In this document: positions 31,848-43,006 of the stretch, piece after piece
Numbering within the stretch: the stretch's first letter is position 1
How the letters are laid out: each line of letters starts with the position of its first letter
Source of the DNA: Mytilus edulis
Lineage: Eukaryota; Mollusca; Bivalvia; Mytilida; Mytilidae
Direction: 5' to 3'
NCBI RefSeq assembly: GCF_963676685.1
Contig: NC_092348.1
Coordinates: forward strand, 19,691,386-19,755,385
DNA: 64,000 nt
The notes under the pieces: model-generated
The model's database searches: none
Told to the model about the DNA's origin: nothing
The model's input: the letters and a program-made list of their open reading frames with translations, nothing else
Position numbers and translations under genes: made by a program

Positions 31848-33188
31848 ATGTCAGACTCAGAATCATTCAGGTCTTGCTCCAGCGAGGGCAGTGAAGATGA
31901 GGAAAGGTCTTGGAGGCCAAGTAGTTGTAACTCCCAGCCGGGAGTGGGCATTCAGCCATTTGATACCACAATCTTGGATGAAGCCAACCACAGGAGAAGG
32001 GTCAGGAGGGAAGTACCTGGCCAGGGAGGACCTGTGGAGGATCCCACAGTATTGCCGGAGGTACCAGCAATACCCCAAGTAAGTGAGTTAAAGGAACAGG
32101 AGGAATCTGTACAGGAACCTGGAGAGTCACTTCCTACTCCAAAGGAGCCTGCAGCCGCTCAGGAGGAAGCAGTCAAGGAAGTCGACCTTATGGCTTTCAA
32201 GAAGGTCATTCCAGAGGCTTGGAAGGGGAAGGAGCACCTGGTATGGACAGGACCATACAGTGGGTTCAAGGAAAGAACCTGGAGACTGAGTGACAGGGAT
32301 GTCGCGTGCCCTGTCCCAGACTGTCCGGTGATAACCAGGCACTTGAGAGAACATGCCCTAGCTGACCACTTGTCAGGGATGTTCGGCAGTAAGTTTTCCC
32401 AACAGATCCTGCAGGACAGAGAGTTCCAGCATTTCAGAGGCCAGATGGTCATTCTAATTGCCAGATGGTTGACGGGGAGAGAGGATGTTACAGCCTCTGA
32501 GTTTGTATCATGGCTCCAGCGACGTGCCGGCATCCCAGACGGAGTTAGGATTCAGGGAGTTGATATGCCCCCGCTCAGGGCTGTCTGTTCTGCTATGAAA
32601 TGGCCACAGCGCAGAGTGTATACGATCCACCCATTTAATAGTCCAGTGGTTGTGCTGTATTGGAGGGTGATGTTGTCCCTTATTAGACATCTCAGCCAGG
32701 CAAACAGAATAACCATTGCCATGGACGAGTACACCGGGAACAACGGTCCCACCTATGACCTAGTCTGCCAGATGAACTGGAAGTTCATGGCAGCTACAGC
32801 TGTGGCAGAGCCCGCCGTGGCTCAGTCCACAACCAGAGTGCCAGCGACAGAGGCAAGCTGTAGCTCTAGCTCTGTGGATGTCCCACAGGGGACACAGCCT
32901 TTGCAGTCAGTGCCCCAGAGGGAGGAGGAAGAGAGGGTCACTCCACCAGTGGAGGAGCCAGTAGCCGTGGCAACCAAGCCAGAGGAATCATTGGTGGTTC
33001 TAGTGTACCACAACACTAGGAAGTTGGTTGGGGTAACATCTGTTGCTAGTGCTGTTGCTCAGGCTAGGGAGGTGTTCGACCTGGAAGACCAGGAGGTCGT
33101 GCTCACCTACCTGGGAGCGGAGCTGACCAGCTCAGTAAGGATGGAGTTGTTGCCAGCCATGGCAGAACTGACAGTAACACGCAAATGA
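31848..33188 (+). CDS. Third ORF of the retrotransposon, zinc-finger protein of unknown role
   Basis: 446 residues from ATG 31848, which follows the acceptor-like TTTTTCAG; an in-frame upstream extension to 31821 encodes only MFIFFIFFR and is probably intronic. The N-terminal 120 residues are acidic, Ser/Glu/Pro-rich (MSDSESFRSCSSEGSEDEER). A zinc-finger-like motif lies at residues 154-174 (CPVPDC ... H-x4-H: C-x4-C-x9-H-x4-H). A predicted helical domain follows (about 185-320), then a Pro/Glu linker. The last 65 residues (SLVVLVYHNTRKLVGV ... MAELTVTRK) have the pattern of a ubiquitin-like beta-grasp fold, by inspection only. It has no signal peptide, membrane segment or glycosylation cluster, so it is not an envelope gene despite its position. 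GC content is clearly higher than in the host flanks. Confidence 0.8.
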   Translation: MSDSESFRSCSSEGSEDEERSWRPSSCNSQPGVGIQPFDTTILDEANHRRRVRREVPGQGGPVEDPTVLPEVPAIPQVSELKEQEESVQEPGESLPTPKEPAAAQEEAVKEVDLMAFKKVIPEAWKGKEHLVWTGPYSGFKERTWRLSDRDVACPVPDCPVITRHLREHALADHLSGMFGSKFSQQILQDREFQHFRGQMVILIARWLTGREDVTASEFVSWLQRRAGIPDGVRIQGVDMPPLRAVCSAMKWPQRRVYTIHPFNSPVVVLYWRVMLSLIRHLSQANRITIAMDEYTGNNGPTYDLVCQMNWKFMAATAVAEPAVAQSTTRVPATEASCSSSSVDVPQGTQPLQSVPQREEEERVTPPVEEPVAVATKPEESLVVLVYHNTRKLVGVTSVASAVAQAREVFDLEDQEVVLTYLGAELTSSVRMELLPAMAELTVTRK

Positions 33189-33864
33189 GCCATATATGAG
33201 ATACATTAAGGATATTCTGGACTCTTTTTGGTTTTGTCTTAGCCTCCGCTTCCTGTCTGGAAGCTGACTCCCCAGGATTTGAAAACCAGGCCAGTGTATA
33301 AATTGTAAATTAGTAGATTAGTGTTGGACATTTTTACATATCGCCATATTGAAGAACAGTATTGGTGTATACATTGTTTTTTATGGTCATGGTTTTCACT
33401 TTTTGTTCCATGCTGGAACTGGTGCTTAATTTGGAAGGGGGATTTAGTAGAATAGCAGGTAGTTTAGATTAATTGGAAATTCAAGGGGAGCTTAATGAAC
33501 TGACAGACATAGAGATCTTTGTAAATTTTTGATTATTTGTAGTAGATTTAGTTTTTGTGTATTTTAGAGATATGTGATTCAGAATTAGGACAATTCTGAG
33601 TTGTGGCTCCGAGTAACGGATGTGAAAATTTTTTTTTTTTCCTTGTCTTAGGCAAATAGTTCAGTGATTTTTTTTTTTTAAATGCCATGTTTTTAGGGAA
33701 AAGATAAAATTTAGATAGAGACCCAATAGCCAGGGAACAGGGGGGTGGATTTTAGAAATAACCCATTCGTTGGTTAGGTAAATTAACTTAGTATTTTGAA
33801 TTTAAGGCATAAGGGGCGTCTTCAGTTGTCAGGCCTTTGTCGGAACTTATAGTTCCTCCTTTTT
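33189..33864 (+). other. 3' untranslated internal region of the LTR element
   Basis: No ORF; T- and G-rich, leading to the polypurine tract. Confidence 0.6.
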
Positions 33865-33878
33865 AGGAAGGAGGGGGG
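33865..33878 (+). promoter_or_regulatory. Polypurine tract
   Basis: AGGAAGGAGGGGGG lies directly before the TG of the 3' LTR, the usual primer site for plus-strand DNA synthesis. Confidence 0.92.
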
Positions 33879-34193
33879 TGTTGTATCTTTACCCTAAGCC
33901 CGGGTTCTCCCTATTAGGAGTAGACAACTGATACCATTCTCCCTGCCAGGAGTAGACGATGGACACCAATGGGCCTCTGGTTGGATACAGCGGATGTCAG
34001 AGCCTGCGCACGCCTGCAGCGCCCTCTTCAATCTAATGGTCAACGAGGTTAGACGTTAACCACGAAGAAACAGTTAACAACGCCCGAGTAATAGGTAATT
34101 ACAGTACTTAAGCCTAAGTCCTTCTATATATATAAAGTCCAGGTCGGGTCCTTTCAAGGGAAATAGTCTTTCCCCAAGACGAACACCATATTA
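33879..34193 (+). repeat. 3' LTR
   Basis: 315 bp, two substitutions relative to the 5' LTR, followed by the ATAG duplication at 34194-34197. Confidence 0.97.
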
Positions 34194-34239
34194 ATAGGGT
34201 GTACTCGACTTACTACATTAAGTATAAGGATGTTTAAAT

Positions 34240-34388
34240 AGACAATAATAGTGCATTGACTTGACATATCAACGATATAAGGATGAAGCTTAGAAACGGC
34301 GAAATGCGAGGCTGTGCCGAGCATTTTCCCCGTTTCGGGCCGAATCCTTATATCGTTGATATGTCAAGTCAATGCACTATTATTGTCT
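34240..34388. repeat. Foldback with perfect 45-bp arms
   Basis: Arm 34240-34284 (AGACAATAATAGTGCATTGA and onward to AAGGAT) is the exact complement of 34344-34388. The 59-bp centre is itself partly palindromic (GAAACGGCGAAATGC against GCATTTTCCCCGTTTC). No ORF. It probably belongs to a MITE family. Confidence 0.92.
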
Positions 34389-36403
34389 TTATACTGCAAT
34401 CTAAAAAAACATTTTCAATTGTTGTTTATTATGTTAATGTTATTTATTTGATTTAAATATTGGAAAAAAATCCCCCTTTAAAAAGGCCTCATATCACACA
34501 GACGGAGAAATATAAAACACGATGAAATGTACATCATTACCGCAATCAATGATGAACGAATTCGTTGCAGACTAAAATATCAACAATAAGCATAAAACAT
34601 AATGATTTATAGGTTGCAAACAAAAAATATTAATAAGTGAAATATGTTTTCCCAAAAATTGCAAATTGCAAAAGAAACAAGTTTGAGTCGTTAAAACGCA
34701 TCGTTGTTTACATTGGAAACAAGAACAGGTTGAAGAGGTCGTATGAATAATTAAATATAATTTCGACAATTTCTATTTAAATATTCATGAGGAAAAGTGA
34801 TATCAGGTCAGTGACATATGGCATAGAAATATACAGTCAACGCATTTTGACTGCTCAAATAGAACGAGTGCAGTATAAATGATGCTAAAATAAGAGGAAG
34901 GTTTGATGTATACTAGTATATAAGTTTCAGAAATGTCCTCCGTTATACTTAAAATTGTACAAACACACAGCTTTAGTTGTTATATAAAAATGCATGTATT
35001 TACACACGATTCGAGGCCGTACTGTAGCCTATAATTGATCACAGTTCCTTCACTTTGTTTAAGATGTAGAGCTGTCTCTTTGACACTCAATTGTACACCA
35101 CTTTGTCAAGCTGGGGGTTATAGTGATAAAGAAGTCCGTCTTTCCGTTTGTCCGTTGGAGGTTGGGGTTCCGGCCATTTTTAAATTGAGAGGGGGTCCAA
35201 TCCAGGAGAAAAGGGGGATTCCAAATATATGTTCCCATACAAATGCATTGATAGTTAAAAAAAAAAGGGTTTCAAACTGCCGGATCCCCTTTTTTGAATC
35301 CGTCACTGATATAACTATTAATTAATCTTATTCGGTTTCCTTATCATAAATGATAATGACTGTATTGTACACCGTCTATTTCGAATTTTAGTAAAAATCT
35401 TTTATGGGGTTACTTTATATAAGATACGGACTTGAACATTGCATTTTTTGGGGTCATCCATCAGGTATTTCCAACACCTCCTAAACCAATCATTAAAAAT
35501 TTCTGAAATTGCTCCATTTTTACTCGATTAATGCATTATGGATTGGACCTTCTATTTCTGTAAACTTAACAAAATTATATCACATGAATTATCCCCCTAC
35601 GCAAAGCTGTCTTTATCATTTTTTTGTTATTTTAAAAGAGACAAGCTTGATTTATGTTATCACCAATTGGTCAACGGCGGACGATGCGGTAAATAATCTT
35701 TAAAAATGTAATAGCTAAACAGATAACTGTAACGATACACTATTACAAAGTCCACAAGCGAAACATGTATTACTTTTTAGGCATTTGATTTTAAATAAGA
35801 CTGATGGAACAAAAATACAATTATTTTGCCGTCTACAAAAAATTCATCAGAAATATATTCGTATTGTCTGATGAAAGTAATTACACGTTATAGTTCCCTA
35901 TATAGTTCATAATATCACATATACACGTATATACCTTCAAATTGCTCAGTGTTGTTTTTTCTTCAAAATCACGACTGGTCATACAGTCAAAAAATCTGAA
36001 ATCGCTTCTAGAATACAGTCAGTTCTAGACTGATCGGACAGTAATTTATTTTGGGATCCTCAAGGAAAACATATTTTTATGGGAAATACGAATATTCTAC
36101 TTAATTACGAAATGAATATTGAAACAGTATATATTTAACTGTAAACTGATGCAAATATTTGCAATAAAAGATTATTTGCTTTGTACTACGAGAGCAAAAT
36201 TGTCCATCGATTTCACTTTTTTCTACCAAGTTGATGTGATGCACACGTATATTTTATATTCTAATGCATGTTTTTGTTACAGTTACTCATATTTATGATG
36301 CTATATATACCTTGAAGATGTTCAAAGCACTTTGTAGGTATAGGAGTAAATAAATGATGAGAAAAGTTACCGTAGGCAAAACCGTCCTGTTAGCCAGTTG
36401 GAA
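34389..36403. other. Intergenic DNA with one repeat fragment
   Basis: TTTATACTGCA at 34388-34398 and its complement TGCAGTATAAA at 34869-34879 may be ends of a further small element. 35118-35310 looks like an interspersed repeat (GAGAGGGGGTCC, then AAAAGGGGGATTCC, ending GGATCCCC...GAATCCGTCACTG). No gene was seen. Confidence 0.45.
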
Positions 36404-36477
36404 ATCATCGCTTCGAAAATCGCGAGTTCCGGATAGCGTACAGAATAGTATCTACACTGTGTATATACATTATAAAA

Positions 36478-37200
36478 TATATTTTTTTCTAAAATATTTA
36501 TAAAAGAGTTGATTTTCAAATCTGTGTAAAATCTATGGTTTAAATATCCTGCCATGCGATAAAAATTCAGATAGAATGTCATACATTTGTTCTAAATCCG
36601 TCCTCCCAGATGTAAACTTCTTTTTTTTCATTTCTGATTTCCTATTGTGAAGATCTTTTAACACTATCTTTTCCCCCGTTTTCTCCATTATATGGCTTTT
36701 GACCATTTTCTTGTTAGTTTTTTTTTTTAAAGGAGAGTTTAATGATTAGAATATATTTAATTTGATAGTTAAAAGATTAAGTGTTTATATGTGTAATGGC
36801 GAGCCTATGTTTTGAAACAGTATCATGTCTCTTTAAAATGGATTGTTTTAAAATGAACATTTAATTACTACTATTGATAAAAATGGTTGTTTAACATGTC
36901 AATATATAAAGTTACATTATTGTGCTATAATTCATTGAATATATTCTCAGATTTTGTTGAATTTGCATCTTATTATTTAGTTATAGAGTGTTTATATTTG
37001 TCTTATATTTTTTAAATAATTGCTCAGATAAATATTTGCACTAGGGTATCGACTGTGTAAGGGCTGTATAGCCAGTCAAGGTCGTTAAAAGCTTCAATTT
37101 CTATCACATATTTTTCATGCCACATGGCAGAATATATAAACCATAGATTTAACACAGATTTAAAAATCAACTTTTAAATATTTTACTTAGAAAAAATATA
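36478..37200. mobile_element. Foldback element with about 80-bp inverted ends
   Basis: The left end contains AAAGAGTTGATTTTCAAATC, TGTGTAAAATCTATGG and ATCCTGCCATG. The right end (37123-37200) is its imperfect complement, CATGGCAGAATATATAAACC through TAGAAAAAATATA. No transposase was seen. Confidence 0.75.
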
Positions 37201-37203
37201 TTT

Positions 37204-37859
37204 GTAGGACTCAAATCTCTGGCGGGTTCCAAATCTATGGCAGATTCCTAATCTTTGGCAAATATGACGTTACAAACGTCAAATCTATGGTCACAATATA
37301 ATTACACCATGTATAAGTCGTCGCCGACTTCAGCAAACTTTCCTGAAGTCCTGTGTATAAAAAATTCCCTCTCGAACAATTTGCCGATAAATTAAAGAAA
37401 GATGTGATCTTTTATCTATAGGACGGATAATAATTATTTGATATACAATGTACCGTCCGAATCCCGCGTTTTAGGAAAGGCACAGCTGTTTTAGTAGTTA
37501 GTAGATATTTTGGGAATAGAGTAATAATAAATATTTTAGCGTCTACGGCTAGCAAAGTATTTAAAGTGAGATTTGGTTGAACATTATGGAATTTTTGTTT
37601 CACAAATGATTTAGACATGCTCCCGTTGTCGTACATGTCAACTTATTTAAGACAAGTTAGTGATGCCTTGTTCTACATTTGCACAAACTACCATAGATTT
37701 GGAAACAACAAAAATCCGCCATAGATTAGGAAATTACAAAACTTGCCATAGTTTAGGATTGTAAAAATCTGCCATATATCTGGGATGGCATATCGTCACA
37801 TTTACCATAGATTAGGAATCTGCCATAGATTTAGAACCCATCATAGATTTGAGTTCTAC
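37204..37859. mobile_element. TIR element built from CCATAGATT-type motifs
   Basis: The left end GTAGGACTCAAATCTCTGGC through CAAATATGACG pairs with the right end CGTCACATTTACCATAGATT through TTTGAGTTCTAC over about 64 bp. The motif CAAATCTATGG / CCATAGATTxGGAA also recurs within each arm. No coding capacity. Confidence 0.8.
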
Positions 37860-37919
37860 ATATTTAATAATGTATATGCAAATGTGTGTTCATGCTTTTA
37901 ATCAATATTATAAAGTATT

Positions 37920-38040
37920 AAACCAGGTTTAATCCACCATTTTCTACATTTAAAAATGCCTGTACCAAGTCAGGAATATGACAGTTGTACATTCATTTTT
38001 GATGTGTTTTGTCATTAGATTTTGCCTTGTGATTAGGGAA
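37920..38040 (+). repeat. Repeat family D, 5' part
   Basis: AATCCACCATTTTCTACATT, CCTGTACCAAGTCAGGAATA and TTTTGTCATTAGATTTTGCC. Confidence 0.8.
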
Positions 38041-38220
38041 ATACACAACTTAAAAACCCCTCCTGTTACATATACATGTAAGTAACAGTAATAAAAGTTT
38101 TTAAATATAAAATTTTGATATTTAATTATTATTCTTACATTTTAATTCCAGTGAGATATAATTTAATCAGAGCAGGCTAAATCTATTTTGCCGGTGCCGG
38201 TCAAATAGCCACTGCCTAAA

Positions 38221-38879
38221 ATTAAATATGAACGTGATAAGATATCATTTATTTACATTTTATGTGTTCTGTTTCCGTCAAAGTAAAAGATGAATAAGGT
38301 AACTGTAATACAAATGACTTAAGTTGTACGCTTGATAGAGTGAAATCGTTCAAACTACATCGAACCACCAATGCAAACTACATGTAATGAAAAAAGACAC
38401 ATACACGTCACTCATATGACAATTCTATTTGACGAAATTTGAACGTCAATATCGTAAGTATCTTCAAGACCCGCTGCTAGTTAAATCAAATGAACGATCA
38501 AACTTAAATAGATCAGCGTAGAACATCGCAACTAGTATATAACGGAACATGAAGTAAGAAAGTCAGTAATGACGTCAGTATCAATGAGTAACAGAACAAT
38601 ATGGAAAGAAGATGTGGAATCATTACTTATGGGAATACTAAAAATAGTCACCAGAGTTCAAATGACGTGGATATTAGCATTATTAGGTCATCGTCCGTCT
38701 TCAATAATGAGAAAATCTCAAAAACGTAAAGTATGCTATTACAGAGCTTGATGAAAAATTAGAAACAATTCAAACGAGAAAACTCGAGTCCTTTATTGTA
38801 TTCTTTTAGACTAAAAACCATAAAACAAAACACCAATTAATTCAATACATTTGTTTAAAAAAGAGAGGCAAAGAAAGAA
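38221..38879. other. Intergenic DNA, no gene
   Basis: The 60-codon frame at 38569-38751 shows no domain. Confidence 0.5.
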
Positions 38880-39120
38880 CATTCAAACTAAAAGTCGAAA
38901 ATAAATTGACCACGCCATGACAAATATAAACCAAAAGACACACAACATCATAAACAACAAGGCATAAAAACCAAACGAGGAACACGAATCCCACCAGAAA
39001 CCGATGGTGATCTTAAGTACTCCGGCAGGATAAGCAGATCTTACTCCACATATGGCACCTTTCGTGTAGCTCATATACATATATATATTAGTACAGTACC
39101 GGTGATAAGTCTAATTCGGT
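38880..39120 (+). repeat. Interspersed repeat, family C
   Basis: It carries GAACACGAATCCCACC, GGTGATCTTAAGTACTCCGG and CACATATGGCACCTTTCGTG. Confidence 0.75.
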
Positions 39121-39159
39121 TGGTTACATTATTGGAATTGGAGAACGGATTGTGGTTAA

Positions 39160-39520
39160 TATTGGTTGATTGATTTTACACCACTTTCAGCACTAGCGTA
39201 CTTCTTCGTAGCGTTCAGTTTATTATTGATTGAGGAAATCGAAGTGCCCGTAGAGAATCACCTACCTTTAGTATGAAAACTGACAATCCTATCCTTGTCA
39301 ATAAAGAAAGTTGTGCTCGAATCACACAATTAGAAGGCCTGTATGCCGTAGCGGTTAGTTTTTATTGGCGGAGTAAACCGGAGTGCCCAAAGAGAACCGC
39401 CAATCTTTACTAGATTAAGACAAAGATGACAAACATTCCAATTGGATTAAGACCTGCCACGCGCAAGATTCCAACTCACAACTTCAGTTTGACTACTTGG
39501 ACAACATGGCAACCGAGGTC
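39160..39520. repeat. Interspersed repeat with duplicated GGAG-TGCCC motif
   Basis: GAGGAAATCGAAGTGCCCGT and GGAGTAAACCGGAGTGCCCA are two forms of one motif, each followed by AGAGAA(T/C)C and an ACTGACAATCC or CGCCAATC stretch; it ends in CAACTCACAACTTCAG. It resembles a mussel repeat I know with an ATTCGAACTCACAACCTCAG end, possibly tRNA-derived. The class is uncertain. Confidence 0.5.
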
Positions 39521-40109
39521 CCCAAATGTTTGTGACAACATATGTTAAACAGTATAGAAGTCTTTACGAGAATATTTGTTCTCCCAAAGAAATAATTGTT
39601 AGTGTATATACTTTAAGTCGAATGTGCATGAACTTTCTGGTTGCACATAATACTCGACATCAGTTACTAGTACATGATGAATTACACAGTCACATGCATC
39701 CTTTAATCATGCAGAAATGCAAATCTTCAGCTTACATGTAAATGTATGCATTGTATCAGAATTCCTGGTCCATAAGTAGTTATAACATGCACATGTTGAG
39801 TTCGAAATACAGTCTACACGATATGCCAAACATGTTCAATGGTTCCATGACTTTATTTTCTAATTTCTTTGTGTGTAAAATATTCATTTAATATTTCGGA
39901 AATTCTAAATAGATAAGCGTTCCATAATCATAAAATAAATTTACCATGTACTTATGCGGTAAAGGGTAGGGGTAAAATAAAAACAAATGAGAAACATGTA
40001 AAATTGATTTATTGTAACCCGTTTTATTAAAAAAAAGATTTCGGTACTGTATGAAAGGAGGAAATCACAGAAAAGATCAAATGCATCATTTTTCTTCATT
40101 TAAAAATAA
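39521..40109. other. Intergenic DNA, no gene
   Basis: The frame at 39526-39741 has no domain; nothing else was recognised. Confidence 0.5.
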
Positions 40110-40870
40110 CATTAGTAGATCTACATGATTCTTGTCTTAACCATGTTAATCTAATAAGGTGTAACGCGATAATTGCAAATATTAGTTGATTGAAGCAATT
40201 CCTTTGTTTATCTAATAAAGGCAGACGCGATCATTGCAAAAACAAACAACAAAACAAAAACAAAAAAAACAATAACAAAAACTAAAACTAAAACAGCACT
40301 ACAAATATGAGTCGATTCAAAAAATTCTGGTCTTAATCTAATAAAGGGACACACGATCATTGCAAAACAAGCAAACTGCAAATATGACCCAATCTAAGGA
40401 ATTCTTGTTTTAAGCTCACGAAGAGTGTATAGCGCGATCATTGCGTAAAAAAAACCACTTCAAATATGAGTCGATTTGAGTAATTCTTGTGTTAATCTAA
40501 TACAAGGGAAACACAATTATTGCAGAAAGGACACTGCAAATTAGTAGATCAACGGAACCTGAGTTAATACAATAAAGGGGAACGCAATCTTTTCAGAAAG
40601 GACATGGAAAATATGAGTAGATAAAATGAGTTAATCGTTAACATTAAAAGAGGGACGCATTTATCGAAGAAAGTTTTAAGACACTGCAAACACGAGTAGA
40701 TCATGTGGATTGCTTCGTTATTAAAAAAAGGGGGAATATGATATTCCCAGAAATTACACTGACATATAGGTAGATCCAAAGGATTTCCTTCGTTATCACC
40801 ATTAAGAGTGACCGTGGTTATCGTAGAAAAGACCAATCAAATATTTGTAGATCCAAGCACAGTCCTTTGT
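40110..40870. repeat. Degenerate tandem satellite, about nine units of 60-125 bp
   Basis: Each unit reads approximately GTAGATC, GGAATTCTTGT, TTAATCTAATAAAGGG, ACGCGATCATTGCA, ACTGCAAATATGA. Unit landmarks fall near 40162, 40222, 40347, 40427, 40507, 40577, 40650, 40731 and 40806. Divergence rises toward the right end. Spacing and identity are too irregular for a CRISPR, and this is eukaryotic DNA. Confidence 0.85.
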
Positions 40871-42700
40871 TTATCTTATATATGTGTTGCTTTTGGTTGA
40901 CTTCACAAGCATGCGTATTAACCAGCTCTGTTTCGAAGTGGACCTTCCAGTGTTGGTATGAATTAGCATTGCCCATAACCTTTGATTTCTTATACAAGTA
41001 TATAACGAGACATGACCGTACAAAAAAAAAAACGTGTACCCCAGAGACGCAGTGTACTTCAAAAGTTTCAGTATTGTCAGTCTTATCTTGGTTACAAAAT
41101 ATTCTAGCGCATTTCATCATTACTATCATCAAACTCTTTATTTATATAATGAAGTATAATATTTACACATCTAATCACAGTTCAACATTTACGTACATTA
41201 AAATAATCTAGACTCTTACCATGGTCATTATCTAACCTGAACATCTCATACATGATATTAAAGGGGTAAGATATGTTTTCTTTATATTCTTATGTAATTA
41301 TAAACAAAAACTGATTTGTTCTTGGCATCGTACGATGTCGATATTAAAAAAAAACGAAGCAGATATATGCGACTAAGGCGCCAACTGTACAAATGTTAGA
41401 GGAAAAGGGGGACTGGTGATCAAAATTAATAACTGAAACAATTAAAAATGTTTCTGCATATATGCATTATGTATGAAATCAAATGAAGTAAACATATATT
41501 TTTTCATATGAAACGCATATCAACAGAAAATGCAAAAATATTTGTGATTTCATAATTTTTTTACCACACATATCATACGTTTACGGTGTTTTGTGAGTGT
41601 AACATGAATACAGATATTTTAGCACAATCGAAAAATGTGTGTTTTATTTAAAATGTAAAAAGATTTTAAATCCAATTATTTAAATCAATTTACAAGACCG
41701 TGATTTTAATCGGTTTTTAATTTAGCCACTTACCAAATTTAGTTTCAAGCTCAATACGATAATTAATTTCAATTACCATGTAAATCGGAAGAAATTTACA
41801 CTTTTTAGCTAAACATGATATTTTCGTTGAGTACATTGATTTTGACTTCCCGCAAGTCTTTTGGCATTACTTGACTTAGACTAACGGAAGGGGTACTTAT
41901 GCTTGTAAAAAATGAACATATCAATAAATAAGTTTTCTTTCCTGTATTTACCTGTTTTTACCTTCAAATGCGCGCAAATGTAATCAAAAGCTGCGCGCAA
42001 ACGTAATGATCTTTTTGCAAAATGTAATGGTAATGCGCGCAAACGTAATGCACCGGTAAGAACAGTCTTAACTAAAACCAGTATATCTCACATCGTAAAG
42101 TTACATGCTGATGTGTGTCCTTCACATATGATTGTCTGTCAACTAATTTTCTATATCTAAACAAGTTTAATTCTCACTTGCAGATAATTGTTGTTTTCTG
42201 CAGGAAATTAGAAATTTACAGTAAACAAAATTTCATATATTAAACATTTTAAAAATATTTTCTTAAGATGAAACGTTTATTTCTATAACTATCGGTGCTC
42301 AAAACTCTTAAAATGTGGCAACCTTTGCATCGATAAATATTACATAATCATCAAGGAAATTAGAACATATCTAAAAGATGATGTATGGAATTAATTCAAA
42401 AACTGTTTTGAATTAAGTTAAGAAAGTTATTTCACATTTCTTTTGGAGAATTACAACCTTTTTTAGAATTATAAAAAATTCAGTTTTGAGTTATGTGTAG
42501 GCATTCTAGTTCAGTTATATGTTCAGAAATCACAATCATATTGTTAAAATATTGAATGTTGAATACTACTGATTTTTAACAATTGAATAAAACGAACACC
42601 CATATATAAAAACGTAAACATTATGTGGATTCTTACATAAATAATCCTTCTATTTCTATCTTTTTTTAAGCTTTCATCTCGATAAAAAGCAACTACAGTT
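40871..42700. other. Upstream region of the transporter gene
   Basis: No gene. (T)GCGCGCAAAYGTAAT occurs three times at about 41968-42049. The promoter of the transporter is presumably here, but no TATA box or initiator could be placed with confidence. Confidence 0.5.
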
Positions 42701-43006
42701 ATGTCAGCCGTAGAGCTAAGTTTCTTTTTAGACGAAACATTAGTTAAATGTGGGGGCTTCGGAGTTTTCCAGCTTTTAGTGGTGGGCAGTCTTTGTCTTG
42801 GAGAAATATCTACTGCCTGGAGCATTCTTATGATGACCTTTGGAGGAGCAATACCAAACTGGTCGTGTGAATGGGGGAACCGAACTTTAAACATTGTGCA
42901 TATAAACGGTACACAAGAGCAAACATGTCGACCACCTAGTAATTATAGCGATTTAAGCTGTCTGCGTAAAGTTTTTGATCCGTCACTTAACACTATTGTA
43001 AGCGAG
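42701..43006 (+). CDS. SLC22 exon 1
   Basis: 102 codons from the start MSAVELSFFLDETLVKCGGF through TM1 and the glycosylated loop. The donor is GAG|GTACGT, phase 0. Confidence 0.9.

Larger units (their letters stand above)
23374..34193 (+). mobile_element. Ty3/Gypsy-type LTR retrotransposon, 10,820 bp
   Basis: Two 315-bp direct LTRs bound the element, each starting TGTTGTATC and ending ATTA, with a 4-bp duplication ATAG at 23370-23373 and 34194-34197. Internal order: primer-binding site, HhH mini-ORF, gag, CCHC knuckle, protease, reverse transcriptase, RNase H, integrase with PHD finger, third ORF, polypurine tract. Integrase lying after RNase H places it with Ty3/Gypsy rather than Copia. 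The LTRs differ at two visible positions (A/T in the GGGCC-CTGGTTGG context, C/T near the 3' end), so insertion was recent. Three coding breaks (within gag at 25819-26071, TGA 28141, shift near 30789) make this copy probably nonautonomous unless recoding or sequence error explains them. No env-like membrane protein is present. Confidence 0.97.
36404..38220 (-). repeat. Inverted partner of 22510-22838, with nested insertions
   Basis: The outer parts (36404-36465, 37875-37915 and about 38175-38210) are the complement of segments of 22510-22838. Between them lie two inverted-repeat elements (36478-37200 and 37204-37859) and a family D fragment (37920-38040). Confidence 0.7.

Noticed and set aside
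40110-40870. CRISPR-like repeat array
   Set aside because: Units are diverged, spacing varies, there are no unique spacers, and the genome is eukaryotic.
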